A DNA stretch of 64,000 bases, from the NCBI GenBank assembly GCA_018524725.1, contig JAEUWP010000410.1, forward strand, positions 46,991-110,990. Reading direction: 5' to 3'. Position numbers and translations under genes: made by a program. The notes under the pieces are model-generated. The model was not told where the DNA came from and made no database searches. It was given only the letters and a program-made list of their open reading frames with translations. The stretch comes from Podaxis mareebaensis (lineage: Eukaryota > Basidiomycota > Agaricomycetes > Agaricales > Agaricaceae). Below, one piece after another: positions 46,215-57,974 of the stretch. Every line of letters starts with the position of its first letter. Positions within the stretch are counted from its first letter, which is position 1.

Positions 46215-48003
46215 ATGAGTAAAAAGTCTGCAAAATCTGCAAAGGAGACCGCTTCCTACGAAACCCGCGATATTGTCCTTGGAAAGGTCCGCGGTTATCC
46301 CCCCTGGCCAGGCATGGTAGGCAGTCGCGTATGCTCACTCGCATATCTTAATCCTTACTTTTTCTCCTCGCTTTTCATCTGTCTTCTACAGGTTGTTGAT
46401 CCGGACTCTGTTCCTCCTCTAGTTCTCAAGGAACGGCCAACAACCAAGAAAACACACTTCTATTGTGTCCGCTTCTTCCCAACCGGAGACTAGTATGTGC
46501 ACATCGTGTCTATCCCTACCACCGATCTTGTAACGCCGTCCCCAGTGCCTGGCTGGTGTCCAAGGACATCTCCAAACTCCAACCTCACGAAATCCAGTCA
46601 TACATCAACGAGCCGTACAAAAAGTCAGGCGACCTCTTGCAGGGCTACCGCATCGCTTTGGATCCAACAAAATGGGAAGAGGAGCGCGAGGCAGAGAGCC
46701 GTCTTGCTGCAGAAGAGGAGGCCAATGCCGAGGTGGATCAGCTCGACACCGAGAACGAGGCGTCAGGCGATGATGATGAAGACGACTCGAAAGCGAAAAA
46801 ATCGAGAAAGAGGAAGCGCGAATCCGACGCCTCTTTGTCTACCAAGGCCAAGAAGGCACCGAAAAAGAAGGATTCCGTCGATTCGAAGAAAAAGTCGGCT
46901 TCTGCTGTGGGCAAGAGCAGAAAGAATGGGAAAAAGTCAAATGCCATGGTCGAGTCAGAGGAAGAGGATGGAGATCATGTCGCGGCTGACGATGGAGGTG
47001 CAGGTCCGAGTAAGAAGGGGTCTCCTCCACCTGCAAAGAGACCCAGGCGCGACAAGGAAGACGATGGCGATGATGGTCAGTCCTTCAAACACCTTTATTC
47101 AAGTTTGAACGAGGCGTTCGAGATGGTTCCTTCGACATCGCCTCAATGCATGTTCTTTTTTCAGTTTCCGGTGCACACACGATTAACTATTCTTGTTTAA
47201 CAGCCAACATTGGCGTTGATCCTGAGGCAATGAAGGTCCGGGACTGGCGACACAAGCTCCAGAAGACCTTCCTAAGTCATAACCGCATCCCCAAGGAAGA
47301 GGTTGGTTTCTCTGTGCTTTTGGAAGGCTATTTTTGACATTCCTTGTGTGGCAGGACATGCCAAACATCGATTCACTTTTCACGACAGTAGAGAACTATG
47401 ACAAGATCACGATCGAGTACCTGCAAGTACGTATCCTCCTACACCTAACGCCCCACCACAGCTCACCGATATCGCCTCCACCACTAGTTCTCGAAGATAG
47501 GCAAGGTCATGCGCCATATTGCCATCCTCCCTGACGAACGGGTCCCTCGAAACGCTGAATTCAAGTTCAAGGACCGCGCGGACGCACTTGTTAAAAAGTG
47601 GCAGCAGATATTGAACGCCAACAAGTCCGCCAATGGTGCTGCGGAGTCCGTGAGTGCTACACAAGGTCCACTATCAGCTGCGCCGATCTCGGCCGCACCT
47701 GTTTCGTCAAAGTTGGAGGGACAGAGCGAGCATAAGGAGAAGGAGGAGGCTACTGCCGTTACCCAAGGTACTGCAGCGATTAATCTGAATGGTAAGTCAG
47801 TGGATGGTGAGTACTTGCCGTTCTTTTGGCTCTGTGAGCGTCCAACTCACTAACAGGACTGTGCAGAGCCGCCAGCTTCGACTACAGCTAGCAAACCTGC
47901 ATCAGGACCTACAGAAGACCAATCGATGGGGACTGGAAACGCGGCTATCACGGCTCCTATTGCTAGTACGGCTCAGGACGTGACGATGACCGATGCAGCG
48001 TAG
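46215..48003 (+). CDS. PWWP-domain chromatin protein
   Basis: Seven exons (46215-46316, 46392-46492, 46546-47075, 47204-47301, 47355-47426, 47488-47806, 47867-48003) give 1,359 nt, 452 aa. Residues about 16-95 are a PWWP domain: DIVLGKVRGYPPWPGMV (here PPWP), THFYCVRFFPTGDYAW and helices after it. PWWP domains read methylated histone H3 tails and DNA. A long acidic/basic nuclear-localisation-rich linker follows (KKSRKRKRES, PAKRPRRDK). Next is a helical C-terminal module (MKVRDWRHKLQKTFL ... FSKIGKVMRHIAIL) like the TFIIS-N/LEDGF integrase-binding fold. The Ser/Ala-rich tail ends in DVTMTDAA. Domain order resembles LEDGF/HDGF-type and yeast Ioc4-like proteins. Two in-frame donors exist for the last intron (47792 and 47807). 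Confidence 0.88.
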
Positions 48004-48586
48004 TCAAGTATCATACCGGATAGCGTTCTGTGTTCATTTTTTGCGGGAAAGGGAATGGAAATGTAAAGAGGGAAGTGATAATGTCCCATATTTCGCCACG
48101 ATAACCTTTTCTCTGTTTCTTCCCTCAGTTTTCTTAGCTGCTTTCCAGATTTCTCGGGACGTCAAGACTTTTCTCGCCTTCCATCTTTATCTTACTTGTA
48201 TCCTTTGTGTGTGCTTCGCCCATGTGTTACCCACACTTCTCCATCGCGTCGTCCGAGGCTACCTGGACCTGCGAGCCTTTGCTTATCCCGGTTGTCCTGG
48301 TCTCCCGTCGTGCTGCCACTCTCCTGGCATTCACATACCTCTGTCTTGTGATTCCTACTAATATATAAGGTAAACACGTGCGGTTTCGATTTTCGATTAG
48401 TATCGTCTCCATTGTCAATAATAACTTGCTGTTTTTTTTGTCATTCAAGTCTCCCGTTGTAAAGGTGTTTTAGGATACTATACTCTATGTTATGGAGGAC
48501 AAGCGGTGTAGGCAATCCGGTAAATACCGTGGTAGAGGCAAAACGTGAGCGGAAAAAGCTCATACGATGCAAGACATGACATGTTC
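48004..48586. other. Convergent 3' flanks
   Basis: About 580 bp between the stop codons of two converging genes. No coding signal. It presumably contains both 3' UTRs. Confidence 0.4.
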
Positions 48587-49622
48587 TTAGTACGATATAT
48601 TGACGATCTTATTCTCAAACTCATTCCACCGGCTCAACACGACGTCCACCACGAAATGCGCAACATCCTTCCGCGAAATTGTATATCCACCCAACTCTTT
48701 GTCCGTCGAAACCCTATACGGCGCCTTACCTGGCTTCTTGCCTCCCCCGCCCTCCTTCTGTAAGGCATCGTACTTGTCGCCCAAACTCTCACCATCTGTA
48801 AATATCGATGGTCTGACCACCACCACTTGACTCAGACTGCCCTCCTTCGGTAGACCTTCTGTCTTCTCCCACTCTGGGGGTAGGATTTCTTCGGAGGGTT
48901 CACCATCCGCGTGCGAGTTCCAGCTCCAGTTGGCCGTGACATGGTGCAATAGTCTCTCAGCGCCGAGTTTGTCTGCGTGTGGCCCAGTGAGGAAGTACCC
49001 GTATACTGGCTTGAGAAGGAGCGGAATTGAAGAGTGGGAGGTAGGGGTGAGGCCGGCGGAGGAGATAGTAAGGATCTTTGGGGGTGGTGTCGGGAGTGTG
49101 CAGAGGGCATTGAGGAGAGAGTGTGTGACGAGGTTGGGTGGGGATATGGTGAAGCCTTTGGAGAGGACGAATTTAGGTGTGCCGCCTTGGTGAGTTGGTT
49201 GGTATGGTTAGATTGGGGGGAAGTGAGAGAAGAAGGACGTTGGACCTACCGACGGTAAAGATGAGATAATCGATTTTGTCCCTATCGCGACCTGCTTCGG
49301 TCCATGCGCGTGCGACGTCGTCTTTGACTAGCGCATCGCCCTTGACGAGCCGTGCCTTCCCAGAGGAGATGTAAGGCTGGATCAAGGTGTCGTTGTCGAA
49401 AACACTGGGGTTGCGTAGAAGGAAGGTTACTGTCGCTCCCGCCTCTGTTCATTAAACCAGATAAGGGGGGTCATTAGTTCACTTGTCGTGAGGTGTCGTT
49501 ATGATTTATTGGAGGGACGCACGAAGGAGTTTGAGCGCAGAGTAGTACCCGATGTTACGTGAGCCTCCTACAGAGAGGATGGTCAGAGGGGTAGTAGAGG
49601 TGCTAGTGGCCGTGGAGGACAT
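48587..49622 (-). CDS. Atypical short-chain dehydrogenase / NAD(P)-binding Rossmann protein
   Basis: ATG 49622 to a stop at 48587-48589, three exons. The N-terminus LTILSVGGSRNIGYYSAL carries a GGxxxIG dinucleotide-binding loop. ATVTFLLRNPSVF (the second strand, read across the first intron), LVKGDALVKDD and KIDYLIFTVG complete the fold's first half. The second half has PPKILTISSAGLTPTSH, a Tyr-containing PVYGYFLTGPHADKLGAERLL (YxxxK-like spacing is relaxed), VVVVRPSIFTDGE and YTISRKDVAHFVVD. This is the pattern of extended/atypical SDRs (NmrA/UDP-sugar type) in fungi. The substrate is unknown. A TATA box on the minus strand at 49681-49687 lies about 60 bp upstream. Confidence 0.85.
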
Positions 49623-49680
49623 CCTTGTCGTGAAGGCTGAAGATGTGTTCACTTGGGCTGTTAGGATACAACGGCAGAGT

Positions 49681-49687
49681 TATATAC
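49681..49687 (-). promoter_or_regulatory. TATA box of the SDR gene
   Basis: AAGTATATAACT on the minus strand (49678-49689), about 60 bp before the ATG at 49622. Confidence 0.5.
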
Positions 49688-52600
49688 TTATCCTTCTTGG
49701 GAAGGGACAGGCCAGGGGCAGTGTGACCGGACCCACCGGGGTTAACGTTTGCATAGGGGTATATATCCTCGGGCGTAGTCAAGGGCGGAACTGAAACTGA
49801 TCGAATGACACTGTGAAACTGCGCACTTTTGTATGTCGTAACAACCCATCCAAGCATGAAAGATGATGGAATTAGTTGCCTTGGATCCGTAGACTATAGC
49901 CTCTTGTGGTCAAAGTGTAAGTCGCATCTGCGGCGTCCGCGTGGGCGCACTCGCATATGTAACAAAGTTGAAACAAGCCCTCAGTCACCAAATGCCTCGG
50001 ACTTCAGGTATAGGCATCTGAGCGATAACCTCCGACCGAAGACTCCAATTAAGGAAGGTGACTACTCGGTGATCAAGGAATAAATGATGCCTTAGAAACG
50101 TTTTCTGTCGGCAGATGCTATACATCTAAGTCGGCGTAGAGTGCCGAGGCACTCGCACTGGCGCCGTCGCGCTGGGCTTGGACTTCGACGTAGGGCGGCA
50201 TTCTCTGTCGGTCCGTCGTTGGCGGGTGCTAGCCGAGGATTCTCCGGAGTGCCGGAATATTTAGATAGCCGTAGACTGGTCGTGGCGGCGTGCTTGACTG
50301 CCGAAAGCGATTCCGGAAGCGACTTGAGAGTGCCAGAGGTGAAACACTCATTTTGGAGGGGTCAGAGGCCGCACTCCTTTACCCTAGTATCCTCGAGATT
50401 CGTACGAAAATGTTGTCATGGAGAGCTCTTACTTTAGGTTAAATACGCAGACATCCTCCCAGTATCGAGCGTCTCATGTGCCGCTATATGGTAGTGCTAA
50501 AGAAGCCGTGGAGTCTTTTTATGGCTTGCTGATGACGGGTCTGCTGTCACGCCGGGTTATTTCTAGTGTGGTTGTTGGGGGGCAAGGAGTACGCCGATGT
50601 GCCGTTAGTGGTGGTGGCCGTGGTATGTGGGAACAGGCAACATGACAGTCGTTTCTGGACCCTATCCCAGACAGAGTCAGTCGACATGGTCGGTTTGGAT
50701 CTGGACACGATGCTGGTATGACTGACACGAAAGGAGGTGTCAAGAACCTGCGATTCTATATAATGGCATGTCAGTGGCGTGGGGTAGCTGTGTAGAAAGG
50801 TCCTCAGGATTCACACATGTTACAGAATAGGTTGCTCTTGCGCTGACCTGAATTCTGTTCATCCCAAGTTTCATGTACGCTTCTTCTGGTGTGCTTTTGG
50901 GACCCCAGATTTGAATCTTTGGTGGCTCGGGAACCCACTGGCCAACGTGGAAATGGGTAAGCGAGAGCCTTGATGCATGCGGAAGGGAACGCACCTGCTC
51001 CAAAGTCTTGGTTGAATAGAGGAATGTGGGACGTGGTGTTGTCGTGGTCATGAGTGGCATAGGAAAGGGGGCCAGGAAGGCATCCGTTCCTGTCCTTCAT
51101 GGATTTAATTATTCACAAACATGATCAGGTAGAAGGGTGGACTATGAAACCCAGGTCGAGAAATTAGAGGACGGCGGAGGGAGATACAGGAGAGCCTTTC
51201 ATTTAAATCGTCAAATTGGCGTCAAATATTGGTCGAGTAATAAGTACCCCCGATCTAGAGGCAAGATTTCCTGCGGGAAGTATGCCACTGAATTGTTTCA
51301 GATTTAACATAGTTTTCTTCAAGGGTGAAACGAGTACATCACTCAATATTACGTTCCTGTGGCCTGCGATTCCCATACTCAGCGCCTTGTGTATTATCAT
51401 TAAAGGGGATTTTGAGCCATTGCAAGTTATTCATAAGCTTCACAGAGCCGCCTTCAATCTCCTCATGGTATTCGAAACGAACCGGAGAGCCGATTATAGA
51501 TCCGAGAAGTACCAGTCAAAGGAAGAGGTGTTAAGAAAACAAGTAAGCCTAAAGATGCCGGTTGCCGCTTCAATAGAACAAGACATTTGTGCCAAGGGGT
51601 TGGGACAACACGAAGTGTGACTGCATCCGTGTTTACTCATTGGTTCTGACGTCTGTTGGTGTGGATGGAATGTGCCGTTGAACAAGTTACCTCCGGTCGT
51701 TGCTCAGGTCGTATTCCCGCTGTCAGCCTACGGGTAACATTTCGAAAGGCGAGCGCAGGGGTCGTACAACTTTGTGTCGCATACTAAGGACTGGCACCTC
51801 CCGGTTCTGCCAAATGGGCGAAGCATAGACACCGGTGGTTACCGAATCAGAGGGCCTCGCCGAATGCTAGCCGCATATGGCAGCTCGGCTTCGACGCTCC
51901 CAGTTTTTATGTTGCGATAGTTATGGTTATTATCACGATACAGGAAAGGACCATCTTTCTTACAGTTGGATTACTTTGTTGTCTTGTGCTCTTCATGAAT
52001 TCACTTTCACATATTTTGTCTGTAATTTGAATGATATTGAGACATGAGACATTTCAAAGTCTGAATATGCGTGCTACGATCTAGGTCAACAGTCATAGGA
52101 TTACCAGACCACATCGCGGTTTCCCCCAGGGTCGTGAAAGATGTAACAATATCGTGACAAGGAAATAAGACGTCTGAAAAAGTTCTAAGTGACTGAACGG
52201 TGACACCATACACGTGCAAATTCGCGCCGGAACCGGAATCTGGAACTCGAAAATGATTTCATTCCCATTTGCTTCCAGTGGCACCCTCAGGATCTGTAAA
52301 CATCCCATGCTATATTGCTCTTAATCATCGGCTGCGTCACGATGTTTATGGTTCATATCATGCTTCATCCACGTTTCGAGTTGTAGTCCAAGATGTATTT
52401 CTTTCAATGTCCTGGACGGTCTCCAGAACGTGTCCTCGCCTGAAAACAAAATAATCTATTGATGATTTCATGACGTCGTGTTTCAACGTCAATAAGCAGG
52501 GCTGGTAGTTGATCTACAAGGGTGACGTGCCAATGATATCCCAGCGGAACAAGGCGCCGGATACCTCCGCCACGGATCTGAGAATAGAATTAGACGTGCG

Positions 52601-52861
52601 CCCTGACTCCGGTCTTCAATTGAGTTCCCTCATTCCTGCCACGAGGATCCAGACACTGCATGCAAGCGGTCAATACATCATGACAATTCCGGTAATAATA
52701 CAACGTATCTTTCCGAATCTCTCGATCCATTCAGAGTATTTTCAGACATTGCTTTTCTTTTTCTCGTTCGTGCGTGTGTGATACGTAGGGCTTCGACAGC
52801 CATCAACACATTGTTCGTGTCATGTGTGTTCTAATGTTGTCCAATGGACGCGCTGATTCCA
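49688..52861. other. 3.2 kb interval without recognisable genes
   Basis: Only short frames. The 106-codon minus frame at 50740-51060 and the 134-codon plus frame at 51216-51620 are the longest. Neither has a domain, a convincing start context, or exons that join to it. Confidence 0.4.
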
Positions 52862-52879
52862 TATATATATAAGGCCAAT
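52862..52879 (+). promoter_or_regulatory. TATA box and adjacent CCAAT
   Basis: TATATATATAAG at 52862-52873 followed at once by CCAAT (52875-52879). It lies 55-65 bp upstream of the ATG at 52929. Confidence 0.6.
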
Positions 52880-52928
52880 CAAACAAGCTTCCGGGATTTC
52901 TCTCAGTTAACATTGAACAACGGACGCC

Positions 52929-53986
52929 ATGCCCACTGCTTCCTCACCTCCCGTGTCTATACCCTTGCCTTCCATACAACAGACCGAACAGGCTACAGTC
53001 CACCCTATTCCTCTCATATTCGAAGACATACATGGGAGTTTACGACGGACTCGACTCCTAGACCTAGATAATCGCGGTGAATTTTCTATTTCACCGTGGC
53101 TGGGGAACGAGGACAAGGGCATTAGGGTCCGAGGCGACATCCAAAGCAGTCCTGAGGGAAACAGAGTCATTTTCGTAGAATGGGGGAAGGAAATTGGGGA
53201 GGGCACTGTGTATGTCGAGAACCCGAAGGAGTCGGAATTGACGCTCGACCTTGCGGAATATCTACCTATTGTCAATCCTGAGCAATACACGCCAGAAACG
53301 TCAGTTTAGTTCTCTTCTTCAATGTAGTTGTCATTTACGAGATCGGTCATTGATGGGTTTCGATCAATTCTAGAATTGAAACTGCAACGCGAAGATTTAC
53401 TTCTTTCCTTGATGGAAATCAGTACACTTGGCAGTATCACCCCCCGGAAAACCTCGAGATGCAATGGGAGGTAAGTGCAGATTTAACCTGGAAGAGGTTA
53501 ACCCAGTTAACGTCATCTAGTGCGTCGATTCCGGAGGAGAAACGATAGCCTATTGGAGTTTAAAGCTTCCTGGGGAACCGGAGTATTATTCCTCTGGATG
53601 CACATTGACTATCTCTCAAGGCTACGAAATGCTATCATTAGGTCCGCGGTTACCATTTATTTTTATCATCCGATACTGACGTGTTTCACTGCGTCACAGA
53701 AATGCTAGCAACGTGCTTCATCATCCGCACCTTCCAAAAGCGATATCACGATGCCGCGGTAGCAGCAACTCATCAGGCTGACGGCTCCCCAGTAAATGAA
53801 GCCCAGGAATCTGATTCGGAGGAGGCAATAGCTCGAGCGAGGGCTGCATGGGAGAACCGATGGGCTGACTGTGACGACTCTGATGACTCCCCTCCTTCTT
53901 CGGAGACAGATGAAAGTGGGAATGAGAAGGAAGGGCTACCATCAGAGCGTTCGACGACTTCGTCTCGGGAAGATGGAGCTTCCTAA
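52929..53986 (+). CDS. DUF6593-like (tubby-C-like) protein
   Basis: Four to five exons from ATG 52929 to TAA 53984-53986. The N-terminal half contains HPIPLIFEDIHGSLRRT and GIRVRGDIQSS. The second half, after introns at about 53305-53373 and 53470-53519, reads RRFTSFLDGNQYTWQYHPP and GETIAYWSLKLPG. A hydrophobic strand EMLATCFIIRTFQKRYHD follows. R.F...DG..Y.W followed by a strand-rich region and a final hydrophobic strand is the arrangement of the basidiomycete DUF6593 family, which is thought to adopt a tubby-C/scramblase-like fold. The C-terminus is a long acidic Ser-rich tail (SDSEEAIARARAAWENRW). Function unknown. The exact 3' side of the fourth exon (about 53642) is uncertain. Confidence 0.65.
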
Positions 53987-54511
53987 GCTTAGTACTAGCA
54001 ACCTATTTATGAAGTGGTATATCGCGTTGATGTACTCCTACCCTACTGGGCATTTTAGTTTCAGTGACTAGCCTTAGACCTAATTATGTATTTACAAGTA
54101 CCTTCTCCTGAGGCCAGGTGCTGAACGTATGACGGGTTACGGCCGGTCCGAGCGAGGTCTTCGTCCTTGGTGGGCCCTAAAGGCATCAGGCGCCCGGACA
54201 TTCTGATCTCCTATCTTTGGACACCAACATAGCAGAAAACGAGTCTACCGGGACAATTTCGCCTCGTTTTCCATGGCCACTTAAACTCCTTCACTCCTGA
54301 GCCATCATTGCCCCATATGCTCTCAAAGGAGTTTTGTATGTAGCGCTTGACCCTGATATTAGACATGTTCGGGTCCTCTTTCTTCCCGTTCAAAGTCAGC
54401 ACGGGTCCCGCGACCAATGATGACGCTCAGGAGCCTCACGAGATGACAGCCGTAGGTGGCCATGGATTCAGGGAAAACGGATAGATATTTTAAGCGATAC
54501 TCGAATAGTTT
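53987..54511. other. Intergenic interval
   Basis: About 0.5 kb without coding signal. A TATA box for the next gene lies at its right end. Confidence 0.4.
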
Positions 54512-54518
54512 ATATACA
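54512..54518 (+). promoter_or_regulatory. TATA box of the FAD oxidase gene
   Basis: TATATAC, 41-47 bp upstream of the start codon at 54559. Confidence 0.55.
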
Positions 54519-54558
54519 CCGTTTGTTTCGTGTGTCACTCCCACACTGGACTAAGGCT

Positions 54559-56446
54559 ATGATGGGTATCATTCCACGCTTCTTATCGGGATCCCTGCTA
54601 GCCATTGTGTGGTTCACATGTTGTGTCGCACAGACTCTCGTTGTTGATTTGAGGGTAAAGGGGATAGAGGTCATTGCGCCTGGGGAGAGCGGCTTTGGAT
54701 CTGCGAGCGCTCCGTGTGAGTACTAAGGCCTTCTGTGGTAATGTTGCTGAAGGCTTACCGGGTTTTGCCAGTCAATCGCAGGTTCACGTTCCAGCCAGCT
54801 GCAGTGACATTCCCAACGACGCCTGAGCAGGTTTCTACGATCGTTCAAACCGCAGTCAAGTACAACAGACACGTCGTCGCGCGAAGTGGAGGGGTAAATC
54901 ATTGCCAGCTCCTGTTCGTTTTCCAGAAACCTTTTCTAACTAGGCTTGACAGCATAGCTATGTCGCGAATGGCATAGGAGGGCAGGATGGTGCAGTTGTC
55001 GTCGACATGAACAGGCATTTCACTCGCGTCGAAGTCAATACCAAATCAAACACGGCGATGATAGAAAGCGGGAGCCGACTCGGTGATATTGCATTAGCGC
55101 TGAATGGCCAGGGACAGGGCACTGGGCATGGGACATGCCCGTACGTCGGTATCGGTGGACACTCGGCTTTTGGAGGGTTTGGTTATGCCTCCAGACTGTG
55201 GGGGATGACGTTGGATGTGATTCTTTCGATGGATGTCGCGCTCGCGAACGGCACACTTGTCACTGCTTCAAAGGCACAGAACTCGGAGCTGTTTTGGGTG
55301 AGGGTTGAAGTCCCGGATCACCACCTGGGTGTAACAACTGATTGAACGCTCACTAGGGAATGCGCGGCGCAGGGCCGTCGTTCGGGATTACCACCTCTAT
55401 TACCGTCAAGACCTTTCCTGTACCCTCATCCACCACCGTATTCACCTACACCTGGGATATGACCGCTGCCACCGCGTCTGATGTTCTTGATGCGTATCAA
55501 TCCTTCTCCCTTGGGAATGTTCCACCCGGTTTCGGCTCAGAACTGTTGCTTTCGAAGGGTAGCACGAAGGGGAGAGTGAGTATCACACTTCAAGGCGTGT
55601 GGTTCGGCGCTGCAAACGCTTTCGACGATACTATCGATCCACTTCTGAAGAAGATTAATGAAAGGCCACAGAGCAGGCACAAGAAGGCTGGGACGTATAT
55701 TGATAGCGTTGCGTTCTTTGGCGAGGCGGGGGGAAGACTGAATACAACTGGAATTCCGGACGAGCATTCGGCGTTCTACGTCAAGTCTCTCCTCACGCCA
55801 GAGAGCCAACCGATGACACGGACATCACAGCGAGCTTTCATGGATTACCTGGCGAACGAAGGATTTACGTCAGCGGTGGTAGGTCGGATGTATCAGTCCG
55901 AAGGAAAGCGCTCAAACCTGGATACAGAATTGGTTCATTGAGGTCGAGGAATTCGGAGGCCCAGGATCAGTTGTCAATGCAATCCCTCTAGATGACACGG
56001 CCTTCGCGAATAGGAACGCGCTGTTCTTAATTCAGTTTTATGGGCATACATTTAGTGATGAGCCGCCGTTCCCTCAATCTGGCTTCGCATTTGTTAACGG
56101 TGAGTCATGTAAACCGGATGGCGTGGCTAAGATATGATGTTATTTTGAATTTGCAGGGATGGTCGACAGCATACTGGAAAATAATCCGCCTGACTGGAGT
56201 TATAGGTGAGTGGATGAGGCTTCGAAGGAGCTGCACGTACAAATACCATCTCCCAGCGCATATCCCAACTACCTTGATGACAGACTGCAGAACTGTAAGG
56301 TCCATATTATCGCATCAGAGTCAATGCTCATATAAAGATCAGGGCAGCGCCTGTACTTCGGCCAACACTATGGTCGCCTTCAACAACTGAAGAGAGTCGT
56401 GGACCCGGGTGATATATTTAAATTCCCGACGTCCATCGAGATCTAG
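54559..56446 (+). CDS. Secreted FAD-linked oxidase, glucooligosaccharide-oxidase/BBE type
   Basis: Eight exons (54559-54715, 54772-54893, 54953-55297, 55357-55878, 55928-56099, 56157-56205, 56257-56294, 56343-56446) total 1,509 nt, 502 aa. A signal peptide (SGSLLAIVWFTCCVAQ) precedes SASAPFNRRFTFQPAAV and the FAD-binding PP-loop HVVARSGGHSYVANG. The His in GGHSY and the Cys in GHGTCPYVGIGGHSAFGG are the two residues that tether FAD covalently in glucooligosaccharide and chito-oligosaccharide oxidases (AA7). The C-terminal BBE motif is YFGQHYGRLQQLKRVV with FKFPTSIEI at the end. It would oxidise sugar C1 (or an alcohol) outside the cell, making H2O2. Intact. Confidence 0.93.
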
Positions 56447-56555
56447 GTGTAATTCGTGTGTTGTGCTTGAAAATGTCGTGGACGTTCGCACATGATAGCG
56501 GAAGTGAATATGTCAATTAAAGCGTAAATCGTCGATAACAAAGCGAGGAGTCCAG

Positions 56556-57155
56556 CTATGAGTCGATCTTGGGACCATCAATAACCCGTCCTACGATATT
56601 ATACCGTTTACTGGAGATAACCATCAATAGAGTTGCATGCGAATTAGAAGTAGCCACGTACGAGAAGAACGAGTGCCAGTCATCCAGGACCTTCCTCTCC
56701 TTCTCATCCAGCACACTGTAGTCTGCAACCGCATCCTCTGGCTTGAGGCTAGACTTTCCAAGGCCACGCGAACCGTCCTTGCCGGCAAAGATATTGTACG
56801 ACTTGCCCTTGCCATATGAGTCAGCTTTGTGTGTCACGTCAAAGACGTCTCCTATGTGAAGAGAGGGTTTGTTTAGCAAGTATGTTCTCAACCATCTGGG
56901 GGCCCAACCACCTTTGATGGCGACATAGATAGGTTTGGAAGGGTCGCTACCGTCGAACTCCCTGAGCTGTTCGGTGGTAAATGGGTCATCCTTTGGAGGG
57001 AGAAGATCGTCTCTTGGGGGCTGCATGATGGACTTTGTTGGTTTCTTTGAGTCTTCTGCGGGTATGGAGGGGGTCAGAGGGCGGGGATAGAGACGATAGG
57101 CAAGGAAGACGGCGGGTAACCCAATCACCAGAACATACAGAATATAGGAAAACAT
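56556..57155 (-). CDS. MAPR/Dap1-like haem-binding membrane protein (cytochrome b5-like)
   Basis: Three exons (57155-56912, 56851-56662, 56610-56556), 489 nt, 162 aa. One N-terminal membrane helix (MFSYILYVLVIGLPAVFLAY) is followed by a Pro/Lys linker. The cytochrome b5-like domain of the progesterone-receptor-membrane-component family comes next: FTTEQLREFDGSDPSKPIYV, DVFDVTHKADSYGKGKSY, AGKDGSRGLGKSSL and DWHSFFSKRYNIVGRV. The Tyr of the YG.GKSY segment is the usual axial haem ligand. Dap1-type proteins sit in the ER and support P450 enzymes such as sterol demethylase. Both introns (60 and 51 bp) are multiples of three with no stop. An upstream TTG-initiated extension was rejected because it has no ATG. 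Confidence 0.9.
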   Translation of the reverse strand: MFSYILYVLVIGLPAVFLAYRLYPRPLTPSIPAEDSKKPTKSIMQPPRDDLLPPKDDPFTTEQLREFDGSDPSKPIYVAIKGGWAPRWLRTYLLNKPSLHIGDVFDVTHKADSYGKGKSYNIFAGKDGSRGLGKSSLKPEDAVADYSVLDEKERKVLDDWHSFFSYVATSNSHATLLMVISSKRYNIVGRVIDGPKIDS

Positions 57156-57974
57156 CGCTCGGCTAATTCCGGCTAATTCCAATCCGTCCTTACTGTATCC
57201 CCCACTAATTATACTTTACTTCTCATACGTTTGTCATTCAATGCCAGCGCCCAGCTCTAAAATCTACAATCTATCGTGAGAACGGAGGTCAGGCAAGTTA
57301 GCCAACATTACCGATTATCGATATCAAAACACCCGCCCTTCCACTGTGTCAGATTTTGCCCCATTGTTCGACGCGAGTCCGCTGGGCAATGCCTTTTGGT
57401 TGGACCACGTGAAAACCTGCTTCCTACGGTGTGAGCGAGCCCGACTTCGCGTTATGCCATGATAACTTCCCTATGCCAGGATTATACACGTTGAATCCGT
57501 CTTTCGGTTTATTCCAGGATGCCCATGAAAATCCGAATAAAATCACAGGGACTCGCTGACCAGCCGAAGGACGGGCAACAAACAGGCGGTGGATCCTCCT
57601 AGTGCCCAGACACAACCCTCCCCCCGACCAGTCAGCCACCTTTCTTTCAGCACCTTACTGGAGCCCTTAGCAGAGAAACCCTCTGCTACTAGAATGGCAT
57701 TGAACACTCGCGGAGTTATCACCAGCAATTTCAACACTGGTTCACGCCGAACGGTACGATACATATTGGAGTCCTTGACTCCGGGGGTTGGGCACATCCC
57801 TTTCCCATTGACCGAAAATTCTGTCTCACCCTATTAGTAGTCATCGGTCTTTTCGAAGACAGGAGAGGATTGTTGACGTTGACATCGATTTCTCCGGTCG
57901 CTTCCCTCCCCCAAAGTGTCATCCAGACGGACACCCGCTGAGAGCTCAGGGCAGAATATCGGTGGGTTGTGAAC
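57156..57974. other. Interval without recognisable gene
   Basis: About 0.8 kb. Short frames only. It may contain the eroded N-terminal part of the NACHT remnant that follows, but no Goodbye-like or other effector domain could be read. Confidence 0.35.

Noticed and set aside
50740..51060. A 106-codon minus-strand frame (MPLMTTTTPRPTFLYSTK...)
   Set aside because: It is somewhat protein-like, but has no recognisable family, no joining exons and no promoter signs. It is left unannotated.
51216..51620. A 134-codon plus-strand frame
   Set aside because: Composition is unremarkable and no domain or intron chain was found. Probably chance.
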